From the NCBI RefSeq assembly GCF_035982055.1, contig NZ_CP108427.1:10229001-10293000 (forward strand): a DNA stretch of 64,000 nt, written 5' to 3'. Both the position numbers and the translations under genes were made by a program. Origin of the DNA: Streptomyces sp. NBC_01288 (GTDB taxonomy: Bacteria > Actinomycetota > Actinomycetes > Streptomycetales > Streptomycetaceae). Positions 34,568 through 43,344 of the stretch are shown piece by piece (the stretch's first letter is position 1; each line of letters starts with the position of its first letter). Below the pieces are notes generated by a model, which was not told where the DNA came from, made no database searches, and worked only from the letters and a program-made list of their open reading frames with translations.

Positions 34568-37258
34568 GTGGCTGAAGGACATCGCGTGACCCCCGACCCG
34601 CGGGCCGCAGCGGGTTCGGGCCGCTCGGCGGGCCGGGGCAGACCCGGACTCATCGGCCGCCGCGACCTCGTAGCCGCCCTGGACCGTGCCGCCGAGAAGC
34701 AGGTGACACTGGTCTCCGCCCCCGCCGGCAGCGGGAAGACGTCGCTGCTGCGCACGTGGGCCGACCGGCCGGACCAGGATCGCCGCATCGCGTTCCTGTC
34801 CGTACGGCCGGGCCAGCGGGACGGGCAGCTGTTCTGGCTCGCTCTGCTGGACGCGGTCCGCGCCGCGGCCGGTACCGAGGACGTGGGCGAGCCGTCGGCC
34901 GTGACTCCCGGTTCCGACGGCGGCGCCGTCATGGACAAGGCGCTGGCCGAGATCACGGCGTCCCCGAAGCCCTTCTACCTGGTCATCGACGATCTGCACG
35001 AGCTCGGATCCGCCCCGGCCGTCGAGCAGTTGGGGACACTGCTGACCACCCTTCCCCAGGGCGCCCACGCGATCGTGGCCACCCGCCGTGACCCCTCCCT
35101 GCGCCTGCACAAGCTGCGGCTGGCCGGCGAACTCGCCGAGATCCGTGCCGCGCAGCTCCGCTTCACCGAGGCAGAGACCCGCGAACTCCTGGCCGCCACC
35201 AAGATCGTGCTGCCCGACCCCGTCGCCGACAGGCTGCACCACCGCACCGAGGGCTGGGCGGCCGGGCTGCGGCTCGCCGTGCTGTCCCTGGCCGGGCACC
35301 CGGACCCCGAGCGGTTCGTCGCCCAGTTCTCCGGCAGCCACCGCACGGTCGCCGAGTATCTGCTGGCCGAGATGCTGGAGCGCCAACCACCGCACGTACA
35401 GCGGCTGTTGCTCCGCACCTCGCTGCTCGACCGGGTCAACGGCGAACTGGCCGATCTGCTCACGGGCGCGACCGGGTCGGAGCGCATCCTGCTGGACCTG
35501 GAGGACGCCAACGCGTTCGTCGTGGCGCTCGATCCCGGCCGGACCTGGTTCCGCTACCACCACATGTTCGGCGATCTGCTCCGGCTCGAACTGCGCCGCA
35601 CGCTCCCCGGGAACATCCCGGAACTGCACCGGCTGGCCGCGCGCTGGTTCGCCGAACACGCCCAGGCCGCCGACGCCGTACGGCATCTACAGGCAGCCGG
35701 CGACTGGGCCGACGCGGCGCACCTGCTCGCCGAGCACACCGTCAGCCTCACCCTGGACGGGCAGGCCGGAACCGTGGTCGCGCTGCTGCACGCCTTCCCG
35801 GTCCGCACCGGCGAGGAGCGCCCGGAGCTGGCCCTCGTGCACGCCAACGCCGACCTGCACCAGCACCGCCTGGACGAGGCCCAGGCACACCTCGACATCG
35901 CCCGGTCCTACGCCGGGACGACGGCGCCCGACCGTCGGCCCCGGCTGCGGATGGCGATCGCGTCCCTGGACCTGCTCCTGGCCCGGCTGCGCGGGCACTT
36001 CGACGCCGTGTTCGAGCAGGCCGACGCGCTGCCGTCCCCCAGCACCGGCCAGTCCACCACCGAGGTCGCGCTCGCCGGCGACCTGCGAGCGCTCGCCCTG
36101 CTGAACCTCGGTGTCACCGAGGCCTGGTCGCTACGGCTCGACGACAGCGAGCGGCACCTTCTGGAGGGCGCCGCGCTCGCCCACGACATCGGCCGCCCCT
36201 ATCTGGAGGTCGCCTGCCTCGCCCACCTCGGGTTCGCGTCCGACAACCGTTCCTTCACCCTGGTCCGGCGTCGCTGCGAGGAGGCGCTGGCGCTGGCAGA
36301 CCGGTACGGCTGGGGCGCCGAGCCGGTGATCGTGCCCGCGCAGGTGTCCTTCGCCGGGACGTTGATCTGCACGGGCGAGTTCGACCTCGGGCAACAGTGG
36401 CTGGACCGCGCCCGGCGCGCCACGCAGTCCGACGGCGAGCCCGGTGTCCGGCTGCTGGTGCACCTGGTCTCCGCGATGCTTCCGGCGGCGCGCGGTCAAC
36501 TCCACGAGACCCTGGCCGAGTTGAGGGCCGCCGAGCAGGTGCAGTCGCACATGAGGGGCGAGCACGGGCTCTGGTCCCGCGTGACCGGCTGGACGGTGGC
36601 CACCCAGGCCCGTCTCGGCATGGTCGACCAGGCGCGGACCACCCTCGCGGCCCTCGACGAACGGCGGGCCGCCACCGGCGAGATCCGCACCGCGGCCGCG
36701 GTGATCCGCCTCGCCGAGCAGGACCCCGCCGGCGCCCGCCGTGAACTCCGGCCGGTCCTCGACGGCACCGCCCCCGTCAATTCCTTCCTCACCCCGATCG
36801 AGGCCCACCTCCTGGACGCGCTCGCCTGCCGCGACCTCGGCGACGAGCGCGCGGCGGGAACGGCCGTGGAGCAGGCGCTGAACCTCGCCGAAGCGGACCG
36901 GATGATCCTGCCCTTCGTGATGACCGGCGCCTGGGAGCTGCTGGAGACCCTGCCGCAGCGGACGTCGCACGCCGCGCTGGTCTCCGACATCCTGGACGTC
37001 GTCCGCGGTACCGCCACCGGCGGACCGGACCGGCCGCCTCCGGTGCCCGTCGAGAACCTCAGCCCGAGCGAACTGCGCGTCCTGCGCTACCTGCCGACGA
37101 ACCTCACCCGCCCCGAGATCGCCGGCGAACTCTCGGTCTCGCTCAACACCGTCAACACCCACATCCGACGGATCTACGCCAAGCTCGGCGCCGGCGACCG
37201 GTCCTCGGCCGTGCAGCGCGGCCGTGAGCTGCGGCTGCTGTCGAACGGCCGCGGCTGA
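34568..37258 (+). CDS. Large LuxR-family (LAL/MalT-like) ATP-binding regulator
   Basis: The product has 896 aa. Walker A APAGSGKT is at 51-58 and Walker-B-like YLVIDDLHEL at about 136-145, so it is a STAND/AAA-type ATPase. The middle 450 residues are TPR-like helices. The C-terminal LuxR HTH is at about 833-890 (LSPSELRVLRYLPTNLTRPE, IAGELSVSLNTVNTHIRRIY). GTG 34568 is supported by TAGGCT six bases before it (leaderless); GTG 34586 with GAAGGA is an alternative. Such proteins bind a small inducer and activate catabolic or biosynthetic genes. The hydrolase downstream is the nearest target. Confidence 0.93.
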   Translation: MAEGHRVTPDPRAAAGSGRSAGRGRPGLIGRRDLVAALDRAAEKQVTLVSAPAGSGKTSLLRTWADRPDQDRRIAFLSVRPGQRDGQLFWLALLDAVRAAAGTEDVGEPSAVTPGSDGGAVMDKALAEITASPKPFYLVIDDLHELGSAPAVEQLGTLLTTLPQGAHAIVATRRDPSLRLHKLRLAGELAEIRAAQLRFTEAETRELLAATKIVLPDPVADRLHHRTEGWAAGLRLAVLSLAGHPDPERFVAQFSGSHRTVAEYLLAEMLERQPPHVQRLLLRTSLLDRVNGELADLLTGATGSERILLDLEDANAFVVALDPGRTWFRYHHMFGDLLRLELRRTLPGNIPELHRLAARWFAEHAQAADAVRHLQAAGDWADAAHLLAEHTVSLTLDGQAGTVVALLHAFPVRTGEERPELALVHANADLHQHRLDEAQAHLDIARSYAGTTAPDRRPRLRMAIASLDLLLARLRGHFDAVFEQADALPSPSTGQSTTEVALAGDLRALALLNLGVTEAWSLRLDDSERHLLEGAALAHDIGRPYLEVACLAHLGFASDNRSFTLVRRRCEEALALADRYGWGAEPVIVPAQVSFAGTLICTGEFDLGQQWLDRARRATQSDGEPGVRLLVHLVSAMLPAARGQLHETLAELRAAEQVQSHMRGEHGLWSRVTGWTVATQARLGMVDQARTTLAALDERRAATGEIRTAAAVIRLAEQDPAGARRELRPVLDGTAPVNSFLTPIEAHLLDALACRDLGDERAAGTAVEQALNLAEADRMILPFVMTGAWELLETLPQRTSHAALVSDILDVVRGTATGGPDRPPPVPVENLSPSELRVLRYLPTNLTRPEIAGELSVSLNTVNTHIRRIYAKLGAGDRSSAVQRGRELRLLSNGRG

Positions 37259-37321
37259 GGACCGTACGATCACCGGATTCCGGCGACGCGGAGTCACCCG
37301 GCCGTCCCCCACCATGGCGCC

Positions 37322-37603
37322 ATGGGTGATGACCCCCTCCTGTACCAGATCCGGGTCTGCGGCCACCTCGGCCCCACCCTGCTGACGGCGTTCCCGGCAT
37401 TCGCGCCCGAGCAGCAGGGCACCGAAACCGTGCTCACCGGGCTGCTGCCGGACGCCTCGGCGCTCTACGGCGTCCTCGCCGAGGTCGAGGCACTCGGCCT
37501 CGACCTCCTCGAAGTACGCAGAGTCAGGCCCCGGCTCCCGCACGACCTCTCGGTCCGGCCGATCGCGCGACCGAACCACCCCTCACGCAAGGGAGAACGT
37601 TCC
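37322..37603 (+). other. Small conserved hypothetical coding segment running in-frame into the hydrolase gene
   Basis: From ATG 37322 the frame encodes QIRVCGHLGPTLLTAFPAFA and then TVLTGLLPDASALYGVLAEV, matching a family of about 75-90 aa Streptomyces proteins that are normally free-standing and lie near LuxR or cyclase genes. Here no stop codon separates it from the hydrolase, so the open frame is continuous to 38518. The hydrolase has its own ribosome-binding site, so both a separate product lacking its stop and a real fusion are possible. Confidence 0.6.
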
Positions 37604-38518
37604 GTGAGCACCGAGCAGCAGGACACTCTCGACGCGATCCTGCGTCGGTCGGCCCTACCCGTCGGCAGTGACGTCGGCGAACAGCGGCGCCTGCTCCACG
37701 AGTTGACGTCCGCGCAGCCCCTGCCCCCCGACGTGACCATGACCTCGACCACGCTGGGCGGGGTCCCCGTCGCCGCGATCACGGTCGACGGCGTCGAACC
37801 CCGGCACGTCGTCCTGTACTTCCACGGCGGTGTCTACGTTCTGGGCGACGCGGCGAGCGCCGCCGGTCTGGCCTCGCAGGTGGGCCGCCGGATCAGTGCC
37901 AGGGTCTACTCCGTCGACTACCGGCTCGCCCCCGAGCACCCGTACCCGGCGGCGGTGGACGACGCGCTCGCGACCTATGAAGCCCTCCTGAAGGACGGCA
38001 TCGCCCCCTCGGACATCGTCCTCGCCGGGGAGTCCGCGGGCGGCGGGCTCGTCGTCGCGACCCTGGTCAACGCCCGTGACCGCGGACTGCCGCTGCCCGC
38101 CGCGGCCTACGTCATGTCGCCGTACGTCGACCTCACGCTGGCCGGGGCGAGCATCGACACCAAGCGCGAGGCCGACCCGCTGCTCAGCCGGGAACTCCTC
38201 GCACCCCGGGTCAGCGACTACACGGCGGGACAGGACGCCGCTCTCGGCCTGATCAGCCCCGTCTTCGCGGACCTGTCCGGCCTGCCGCCCCTGATCGTCC
38301 AGGTCGGCAGCCACGAGGTCCTCCTCGACGACGCCGTACGCCTCGCACAGCAGGCCGCGGCCGCGGACGTCGAGGTCACGCTGGAGGTCACGCCTCGGGT
38401 CCCGCACGTCTTCCAGGCCTATCAGCCGCTCCTCGACGAAGCGGCCGTAGCGCTGGACCGGGCCGGAGAGTTCCTGTCCGCGCGGCTGGACAGCGCAAGC
38501 GGAAAGCCGGTGTGGTAG
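37604..38518 (+). CDS. Alpha/beta hydrolase, hormone-sensitive lipase (HSL) type, copy 1
   Basis: GTG 37604 follows AAGGGAGAA at 37589-37597 and gives 304 aa. HSL-type carboxylesterases/lactonases use a Ser-Asp-His triad. The oxyanion motif is FHGGVYV (HGG), the nucleophile elbow GESAGGG (about 144-150), the acid lies in the segment VGSHEVLLDDAVRL and the His in VPHVFQAY. It is a close paralog of the gene at 39956, sharing the N-terminal pattern of QRxLxHxxxxxxPLPPDV. The frame continues upstream without a stop (see 37322). Substrate unknown. Confidence 0.9.
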   Translation: MSTEQQDTLDAILRRSALPVGSDVGEQRRLLHELTSAQPLPPDVTMTSTTLGGVPVAAITVDGVEPRHVVLYFHGGVYVLGDAASAAGLASQVGRRISARVYSVDYRLAPEHPYPAAVDDALATYEALLKDGIAPSDIVLAGESAGGGLVVATLVNARDRGLPLPAAAYVMSPYVDLTLAGASIDTKREADPLLSRELLAPRVSDYTAGQDAALGLISPVFADLSGLPPLIVQVGSHEVLLDDAVRLAQQAAAADVEVTLEVTPRVPHVFQAYQPLLDEAAVALDRAGEFLSARLDSASGKPVW

Positions 38519-38577
38519 GAACCCGGCGACGACCTGTCACCCGACCACTGACGTCGTTGTCGTCGGCGAGCCCCGGC

Positions 38578-39240
38578 TCAGTCCTCCGAGCCCCGCTGCC
38601 CGTTGCGGCCCCTGCGCGCGTCGACGACCGAGTCGGCGACCGGCACGACGATCCAGCAGAGGTAGGCCCAGTGGGTGACGAGCGACACCGGGATCGAGAT
38701 CAGGAAGCCCAGTGCCACCATGCCCAGGCGGCGGATGGCCCTGGCGAAGAGCTCGGGCGGGGTGCCGGGGCGCTGGAGGCCGTCGCGGGGGACCTCGCGG
38801 ACCATCAGGATGAACAGGAGACAGGACAAGAACTGCACGACCGCGTAGAAGATGAACCGCGCCTGGAACGCTCCGTGGCCGCCGATCACGTCGGTCGCGA
38901 ACGGGGTGACCACCAGCGTCAGCAGCCAGTACATGGTCAGGGACGTCAGCCGGGTGTTGGTCGCCGTGACGTAGCGGAACACCCGGTGATGGGAGCGCCA
39001 GTGCGCGGCGATCACCACGAAGCTGATCATGAACGCCAGATAGCTCTCACGGTGTGACGTGGCCGAGTGCCACAACTCCGAGTTGGTCGACCCCTCCGGC
39101 ACCGGCAGTTCCAGCGCCAGCAGCGTGAGCGCGATGGCGACCACCGCGTCCCCGAAGAACGTGAGCCGATCGCCGGAGACCGCCCGGGCCTCCATCTCCT
39201 GGTCCTCGGACGGCAGTTCTTGATCAGTCGAGACATCCAT
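38578..39240 (-). CDS. TMEM175-like (DUF1211) membrane channel protein
   Basis: ATG 39240 gives 220 aa with six predicted membrane helices. The family motif RxxxFSDxVxAI appears as RLTFFGDAVVAIALTLLALE (about 25-44), with Gly in place of the Ser. TMEM175-type proteins form potassium-permeable channels as tetramers in bacteria. The gene converges on the first HSL hydrolase and has no operon partner. The changed signature residue may alter ion selectivity or just be natural variation. Confidence 0.85.
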   Translation of the reverse strand: MDVSTDQELPSEDQEMEARAVSGDRLTFFGDAVVAIALTLLALELPVPEGSTNSELWHSATSHRESYLAFMISFVVIAAHWRSHHRVFRYVTATNTRLTSLTMYWLLTLVVTPFATDVIGGHGAFQARFIFYAVVQFLSCLLFILMVREVPRDGLQRPGTPPELFARAIRRLGMVALGFLISIPVSLVTHWAYLCWIVVPVADSVVDARRGRNGQRGSED

Positions 39241-39435
39241 GGCAGCAGAGAATGCCACAAGCCGCGGGGCGCCTCGGACGCGCCCGGCACCGAGCGCCGG
39301 GCCGGGGGAGTGGTACTGCTGGTCCTACCCGTACGGCTGGCGGCCGGCGCGCGGAGAAGAGGATCATCGGACGGACAGGGCACGGCCCCGACCGGAAACA
39401 CCTCAGACAACTGATCGCGCAGAACGGAGAGCCGC

Positions 39436-39903
39436 ATGACCATGGCCTACCTCGCACAGCCCGAGCAGCAGCAGAAACTGGAATGGCTCGACGGCGGTGA
39501 GTTCGCCGTACTCCTCGACGCCGCGGCCACCGACGGACAGTTGACCGTGGGGCGGTTCTCCGTCGCCAAGGGCGAGGCACCGCCGTACCACAAGCACACC
39601 CGTGAGGACGAGGTCTTCATGCTCATCAAGGGGAGTGCGCTGCTGTGGTGCGACGACGAGGAGATGGAGCTGTCGGAGGGCGGCATCGTCTTCCTGCCGC
39701 GGAACGTGCCGCACGGCTACCGGATCACCTCCGACACGGCCGACCTGCTGATGATCTGCACGCCCGGTGGCATCGAGGGCATGTTCCGGCACGCGGGACG
39801 TGACCTCACGACCCCGCGCCCCGAGGGCTTCGAGATCTCGCGGGACGTCATGGCCGAGGCCGCCGACATGTACGGCCAGATCATCGTCGGCCCGCCGCGC
39901 TGA
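39436..39903 (+). CDS. Cupin-domain protein (quercetin dioxygenase-like)
   Basis: The product has 155 aa, a single cupin. Metal motif 1 is YHKHTREDEVFMLIKG (about 51-66; His, His, Glu) and motif 2 is FLPRNVPHGYRI (about 91-102; His). The metal ligands are complete, so enzymatic activity is possible. It lies 52 bp before the second HSL hydrolase in the same direction and is probably co-transcribed with it. The substrate is not known. Confidence 0.87.
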   Translation: MTMAYLAQPEQQQKLEWLDGGEFAVLLDAAATDGQLTVGRFSVAKGEAPPYHKHTREDEVFMLIKGSALLWCDDEEMELSEGGIVFLPRNVPHGYRITSDTADLLMICTPGGIEGMFRHAGRDLTTPRPEGFEISRDVMAEAADMYGQIIVGPPR

Positions 39904-39955
39904 CCCACCGCTCCGGAGCACCATCGCACCGACCGGAACCACGAAAGGCACAGCC

Positions 39956-40876
39956 ATGTCCCGGCAACAGCGCCAGGCCCTCGACGAGATGCTGCGGCAC
40001 GGCCCGCTCGACCTCGGCGGGGACGTCCCCCAACAGCGCGCCCTCTTCCACGACATGATGACGTCGAGCCCGTTGCCGCCCGACGTCAGGACGACGGAGG
40101 GCGAACTGGGCGGCGTACCGGTCGTCACCGTCGAGACCCCGGCCGGCGACCCGCCGACCGTCCTGCTGTACCTGCACGGCGGCGCGTACGTCATCGGCTC
40201 GGCGGCCGACGCCGCGGGTCTGGCCGCCGAGGTCTCCCGGCGCACCGGTGCGCGCGCCGTCTGTGTCGACTACCGGCTGGCACCCGAGCACCCGTTCCCC
40301 GCGGCGGTCGACGACGCCCTGGCCGTGTACCGGGCCCTGCTCGACGACGGAACTCCCAGTTCCGCGATCGCCTTCGTCGGGGAGTCCGCGGGCGGCGGTC
40401 TCGTCGCCGCGACGCTGGTCGCCGCCAAGGACGCGGGGCTGCCCCAGCCCGCCTCGGCCGCGGTGTTCTCCCCGTGGGCCGACCTGACCGTGTCCGGCGA
40501 CAGTGCGGTGAGCAAGGCGGCGGTCGATGCCTCAGTGACCCCGGAGGGCCTGCGCATCCGCGCCCGCGACTACCTCCGCGACACGGACCCGACCACCCCG
40601 CACGCCAGCCCCGTCTTCGCCGATCTGACCGGCCTGGCGCCCCTGTTCATCCAGGTCGGCTCGTACGAGATCCTCCTGGACGACGCCGTACGACTGGCCG
40701 CGCGCGCCGCCGAGCACGACGTCCACGTCGAACTCCAGGTCTGGCCCGAAGTCCCGCACGTCTTCCAGGCGTTCGCCGCGCTGCTCGACGAGGGCGCCGC
40801 CGCGCTCGACGCCGCCGGCGCCTTCATCCGGGCCCGCTGGGCCGACGGCGCCGGCGCCGACAAGTCCGGCGAGTAA
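39956..40876 (+). CDS. Alpha/beta hydrolase, HSL type, copy 2
   Basis: The product has 306 aa. Motifs: LHGGAYVIGS (oxyanion), CVDYRLAPEHPFPAAVDDAL, GESAGGG (nucleophile), VGSYEILLDDAVRL (acid) and VPHVFQAF (His). It is closely related to the 37604 gene over the whole length. Here the oxyanion motif is HGGA. It forms an operon with the cupin gene. A duplicated hydrolase pair around a cupin and near a LAL regulator suggests a shared catabolic task; substrates may be esters or lactones. Confidence 0.92.
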   Translation: MSRQQRQALDEMLRHGPLDLGGDVPQQRALFHDMMTSSPLPPDVRTTEGELGGVPVVTVETPAGDPPTVLLYLHGGAYVIGSAADAAGLAAEVSRRTGARAVCVDYRLAPEHPFPAAVDDALAVYRALLDDGTPSSAIAFVGESAGGGLVAATLVAAKDAGLPQPASAAVFSPWADLTVSGDSAVSKAAVDASVTPEGLRIRARDYLRDTDPTTPHASPVFADLTGLAPLFIQVGSYEILLDDAVRLAARAAEHDVHVELQVWPEVPHVFQAFAALLDEGAAALDAAGAFIRARWADGAGADKSGE

Positions 40877-40881
40877 AGACT

Positions 40882-40928
40882 CCGCCGTACGGCGGTTGAA
40901 CGTCCGTGTGCCGCGCGCCAGTTGAACG
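40882..40928. promoter_or_regulatory. Palindrome and direct repeats upstream of the XRE regulator gene
   Basis: CCGCCGTACGGCGG (40882-40895) is a perfect 14-bp palindrome just after the hydrolase stop. GTTGAACG occurs at 40895-40902 and again at 40921-40928, 26 bp apart, just before the regulator start. They may form an autoregulatory site. Confidence 0.4.
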
Positions 40929-40940
40929 ACAATGTGGTTC

Positions 40941-41843
40941 ATGGCTACGACGAACCACTTCGGCATCGCTCTGCGGGGGTGGCGCGAGCGCGTGTCACCG
41001 CAGGACAGCGGGCTGGAGGCGGGCGGGGACCGGCGTATCCCCGGGCTGCGCCGGGAGGAACTGGCCCGGCTGGCCGGCCTGTCGGTCGACTACGTGGTCC
41101 GGCTGGAACAGGGCCGCGCCCGGAACCCCTCGGCCCAGGTGGTCACCGCACTGGCCAGAGCGCTACGGCTCGAACCGTCCGAGCGCGACCACCTGTTCCG
41201 CTGCGCCCACCTCGCGCCGCCCCCGGCCGGGAACGTGTCCCGGCACGTCCCCGCGAGGGTGCACCGGCTGGTCGGCCAGCTGGCGGGCAACCCCACCGCG
41301 GTGTTCGCCGCCGACTGGACCCTCGTCAGCTGGAACGGGATGTGGAACGAGGCGGTCGGCGACCCCCGGACGTACGGCTGGAGCGAACTCAACCTCGTCG
41401 CCGGCATGTTCCGGTCCAGCGGTGGACGTCGGCGGGAACCGATCGCGGCCTGGCCGGTGCGGTCCTGGGCGGGCGAGGAGGCCGAGGAGGAGGATCTCGT
41501 CGCCGACCTGCGGATGACGGCGGCCGCCCATCCGCACGACGCGCGGCTCGCCGCCTTCGTCGACCGCGTGCTGCACGACAGCCGGCGCTTCGCCTGCCTC
41601 TGGTCCAACGGCACCGCCCGCACCAACGTCGGAGACCGCAAGACCGTCGAGCACCCTCGGGTGGGGAACATCGACCTCGACCTGGACGTCGTGATGGCGG
41701 CCGGCACCGACCTCAGGATCGTCACGTACACGGCGGCGGCCGGGACGACCGACGCGGAGAAGCTGGACGCCCTGCGCGCCACCTGTCCGGAGCCGCGTCG
41801 GAGCCTGGCCCACGCCATGTCGGGTCACGACGCCCCGAGTTGA
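40941..41843 (+). CDS. XRE-type regulator with a MltR/MmyB-like ligand domain
   Basis: ATG 40941 (MATTNHFGIALRGWRER) gives 300 aa; ATG 40932 is an alternative. The N-terminal HTH shows GLRREELARLAGLSVDYVVR and LEQGRARNPSAQVVTALARA, and the C-terminal 180 residues match the MmyB-type ligand-binding domain (DWTLVSWNGMWNEAVGD). This group often sits next to an oxidoreductase or hydrolase it represses. Here it follows the cupin-hydrolase operon in the same direction, so that operon is the likely target. Confidence 0.93.
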   Translation: MATTNHFGIALRGWRERVSPQDSGLEAGGDRRIPGLRREELARLAGLSVDYVVRLEQGRARNPSAQVVTALARALRLEPSERDHLFRCAHLAPPPAGNVSRHVPARVHRLVGQLAGNPTAVFAADWTLVSWNGMWNEAVGDPRTYGWSELNLVAGMFRSSGGRRREPIAAWPVRSWAGEEAEEEDLVADLRMTAAAHPHDARLAAFVDRVLHDSRRFACLWSNGTARTNVGDRKTVEHPRVGNIDLDLDVVMAAGTDLRIVTYTAAAGTTDAEKLDALRATCPEPRRSLAHAMSGHDAPS

Positions 41844-41879
41844 GGACGAGGAGGCAGCTCGGCAGCCCTCTCAGCCCTC

Positions 41880-42425
41880 TCAGTCCTCGTGGTCCCCGTC
41901 CGCGACGGACAGGGCATCGGTGATCAGGCGGGTGGCGAAGTCCTGGTCGTCGGTGATGCGGTTGATGTGCTCCGCGAGCAGGAAAGCGGTGGCCTCCAGG
42001 GGAGTCATCTCCTCCTTGGTCCAGTCCCCGTACTGCGCGCGCCACAGGTTCGGGCTCAGCCCGGTCCCCGCGGCGATGGCCAGCCCGGCCATCATCGGGA
42101 TCGCTTCCGGGCGGACGCTCCTGGGCATCATCCGCATCGTGGCCACGAGGCTGGGCACCACGTACTCGATGACGTCCTTCTCGTGCTCCTCATGAGCCTG
42201 CCGCAGCCACGTCATGAACATGTAGATCAGCGTGCACGTCCCGTCCAGCATGTCGTTGAGCCCCTTGGCACCCAGCGTCGCGATGAATTGCTCCATCAAC
42301 GCCTGCTGGTCGGGATCGGTCGCGGTCTTCCCGTCATGGACGGTCTTCAGCCGAGAGTCGATCATCATGATCGCCGCACCGACATCGCCGACGGGAGCGT
42401 GCGCGGGATCGCAGGGCGATGACAC
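41880..42425 (-). CDS. Hypothetical helical protein
   Basis: The product has 181 aa. The sequence looks all-helical (MMIDSRLKTVHDGKTATDPD, YMFMTWLRQAHEEHEKDVIE) with no signal peptide or clear membrane segment. Codon bias is typical of the genome and the start has an AGGAGGA just upstream, so it is a real gene. I do not recognise the family. It converges on the XRE regulator gene. Confidence 0.75.
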   Translation of the reverse strand: MSSPCDPAHAPVGDVGAAIMMIDSRLKTVHDGKTATDPDQQALMEQFIATLGAKGLNDMLDGTCTLIYMFMTWLRQAHEEHEKDVIEYVVPSLVATMRMMPRSVRPEAIPMMAGLAIAAGTGLSPNLWRAQYGDWTKEEMTPLEATAFLLAEHINRITDDQDFATRLITDALSVADGDHED

Positions 42426-42515
42426 AGGAATCCTCCTCGGGTGACTGCGGTGGGTAACTCCGCGTGTTCGTACAGTAGATGGGTGGTGTGGTCGGGGGTG
42501 GGGGTTTATCGGGTT

Positions 42516-43325
42516 TTACGGCTGCGGGGTGGTGGCGGGGTTCGGATTCCTCCGGTGGACGGGGGAGGTCTCTTGCAGTGCCTCCTCGAACGTGGAGCGA
42601 TGTGCGGAGGTGTGGGTGTACTCACGCTCGGACCACGCGACGCGGGCACCGATCAACTCGTCCTCGGCTGACTGCCGTTCGGCTCCGCTGAGTCGCGCTC
42701 GCCACCAACTGACGTTCAGCAGCTGGCGGTTGAGCATCGCGTCGACGAGCTTGCCGCGGCCGGACGCATCGAGCCCGTAGGCGGCGGCGAGGACCCGTAC
42801 CTGGGTTGCTTGCACCGTCGCGGGCGGAGCGTCGGGGCGGGAGGAGACGCACCAGGTCCAGGCCGCGTAGCCGACGTCTTCGAGGGGGTCGCCGGGAGCG
42901 GCGGTGTCGAAGTCGATGAAGGCGGCGGGCAGGCCGTCGCGGAACACGGTGTTGTTCGGTCCGGGGTCGTGATGGCAGACGACGGCGCAGGGCTCGGCGA
43001 GCGCGCTGCCGCGGGTGGCGTCGTGGAGAGAGCGGAGCAGGGACCCGGCCGCGGCGACCTGTGCGTCGGTCCAGTGCTGGAAGCGTGCAGGTACCTGGCC
43101 GGGCAGGTAGCTGAACGTGTCACGTCCGGCTTCGTCGAGGCCGAGGTGGCGGGGCGCTCCGGCGAAGCCCTGCTGTTCGAGGTGGCCGAGGAGCCGCGCG
43201 ACGAAGGGTGAGGCGGTGGTGGTGGGGCGGCGGACCGTGTCGCCGACTCGTACGACACCTGGAGTGATCCGGCCTCCGGGCAAAGGGACTTCGTCGTCTT
43301 CGGCGGGTGGGCGCGGCTGCTCCAT
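42516..43325 (-). CDS. Aminoglycoside phosphotransferase-family protein
   Basis: ATG 43325 has AAGGGA upstream and gives 269 aa; the longer frame to 43442 overlaps a glycosidase remnant. The fold is that of the APH/choline kinase family. The catalytic loop is CHHDPGPNN (HxDxxxxN) and the metal-binding motif is AFIDFDTAAPGDP. Length and motifs resemble the small Streptomyces phosphotransferases of unknown substrate rather than a defined resistance enzyme. Confidence 0.87.
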   Translation of the reverse strand: MEQPRPPAEDDEVPLPGGRITPGVVRVGDTVRRPTTTASPFVARLLGHLEQQGFAGAPRHLGLDEAGRDTFSYLPGQVPARFQHWTDAQVAAAGSLLRSLHDATRGSALAEPCAVVCHHDPGPNNTVFRDGLPAAFIDFDTAAPGDPLEDVGYAAWTWCVSSRPDAPPATVQATQVRVLAAAYGLDASGRGKLVDAMLNRQLLNVSWWRARLSGAERQSAEDELIGARVAWSEREYTHTSAHRSTFEEALQETSPVHRRNPNPATTPQP

Positions 43326-43344
43326 CCATCGGTCCCTTCCCGGC

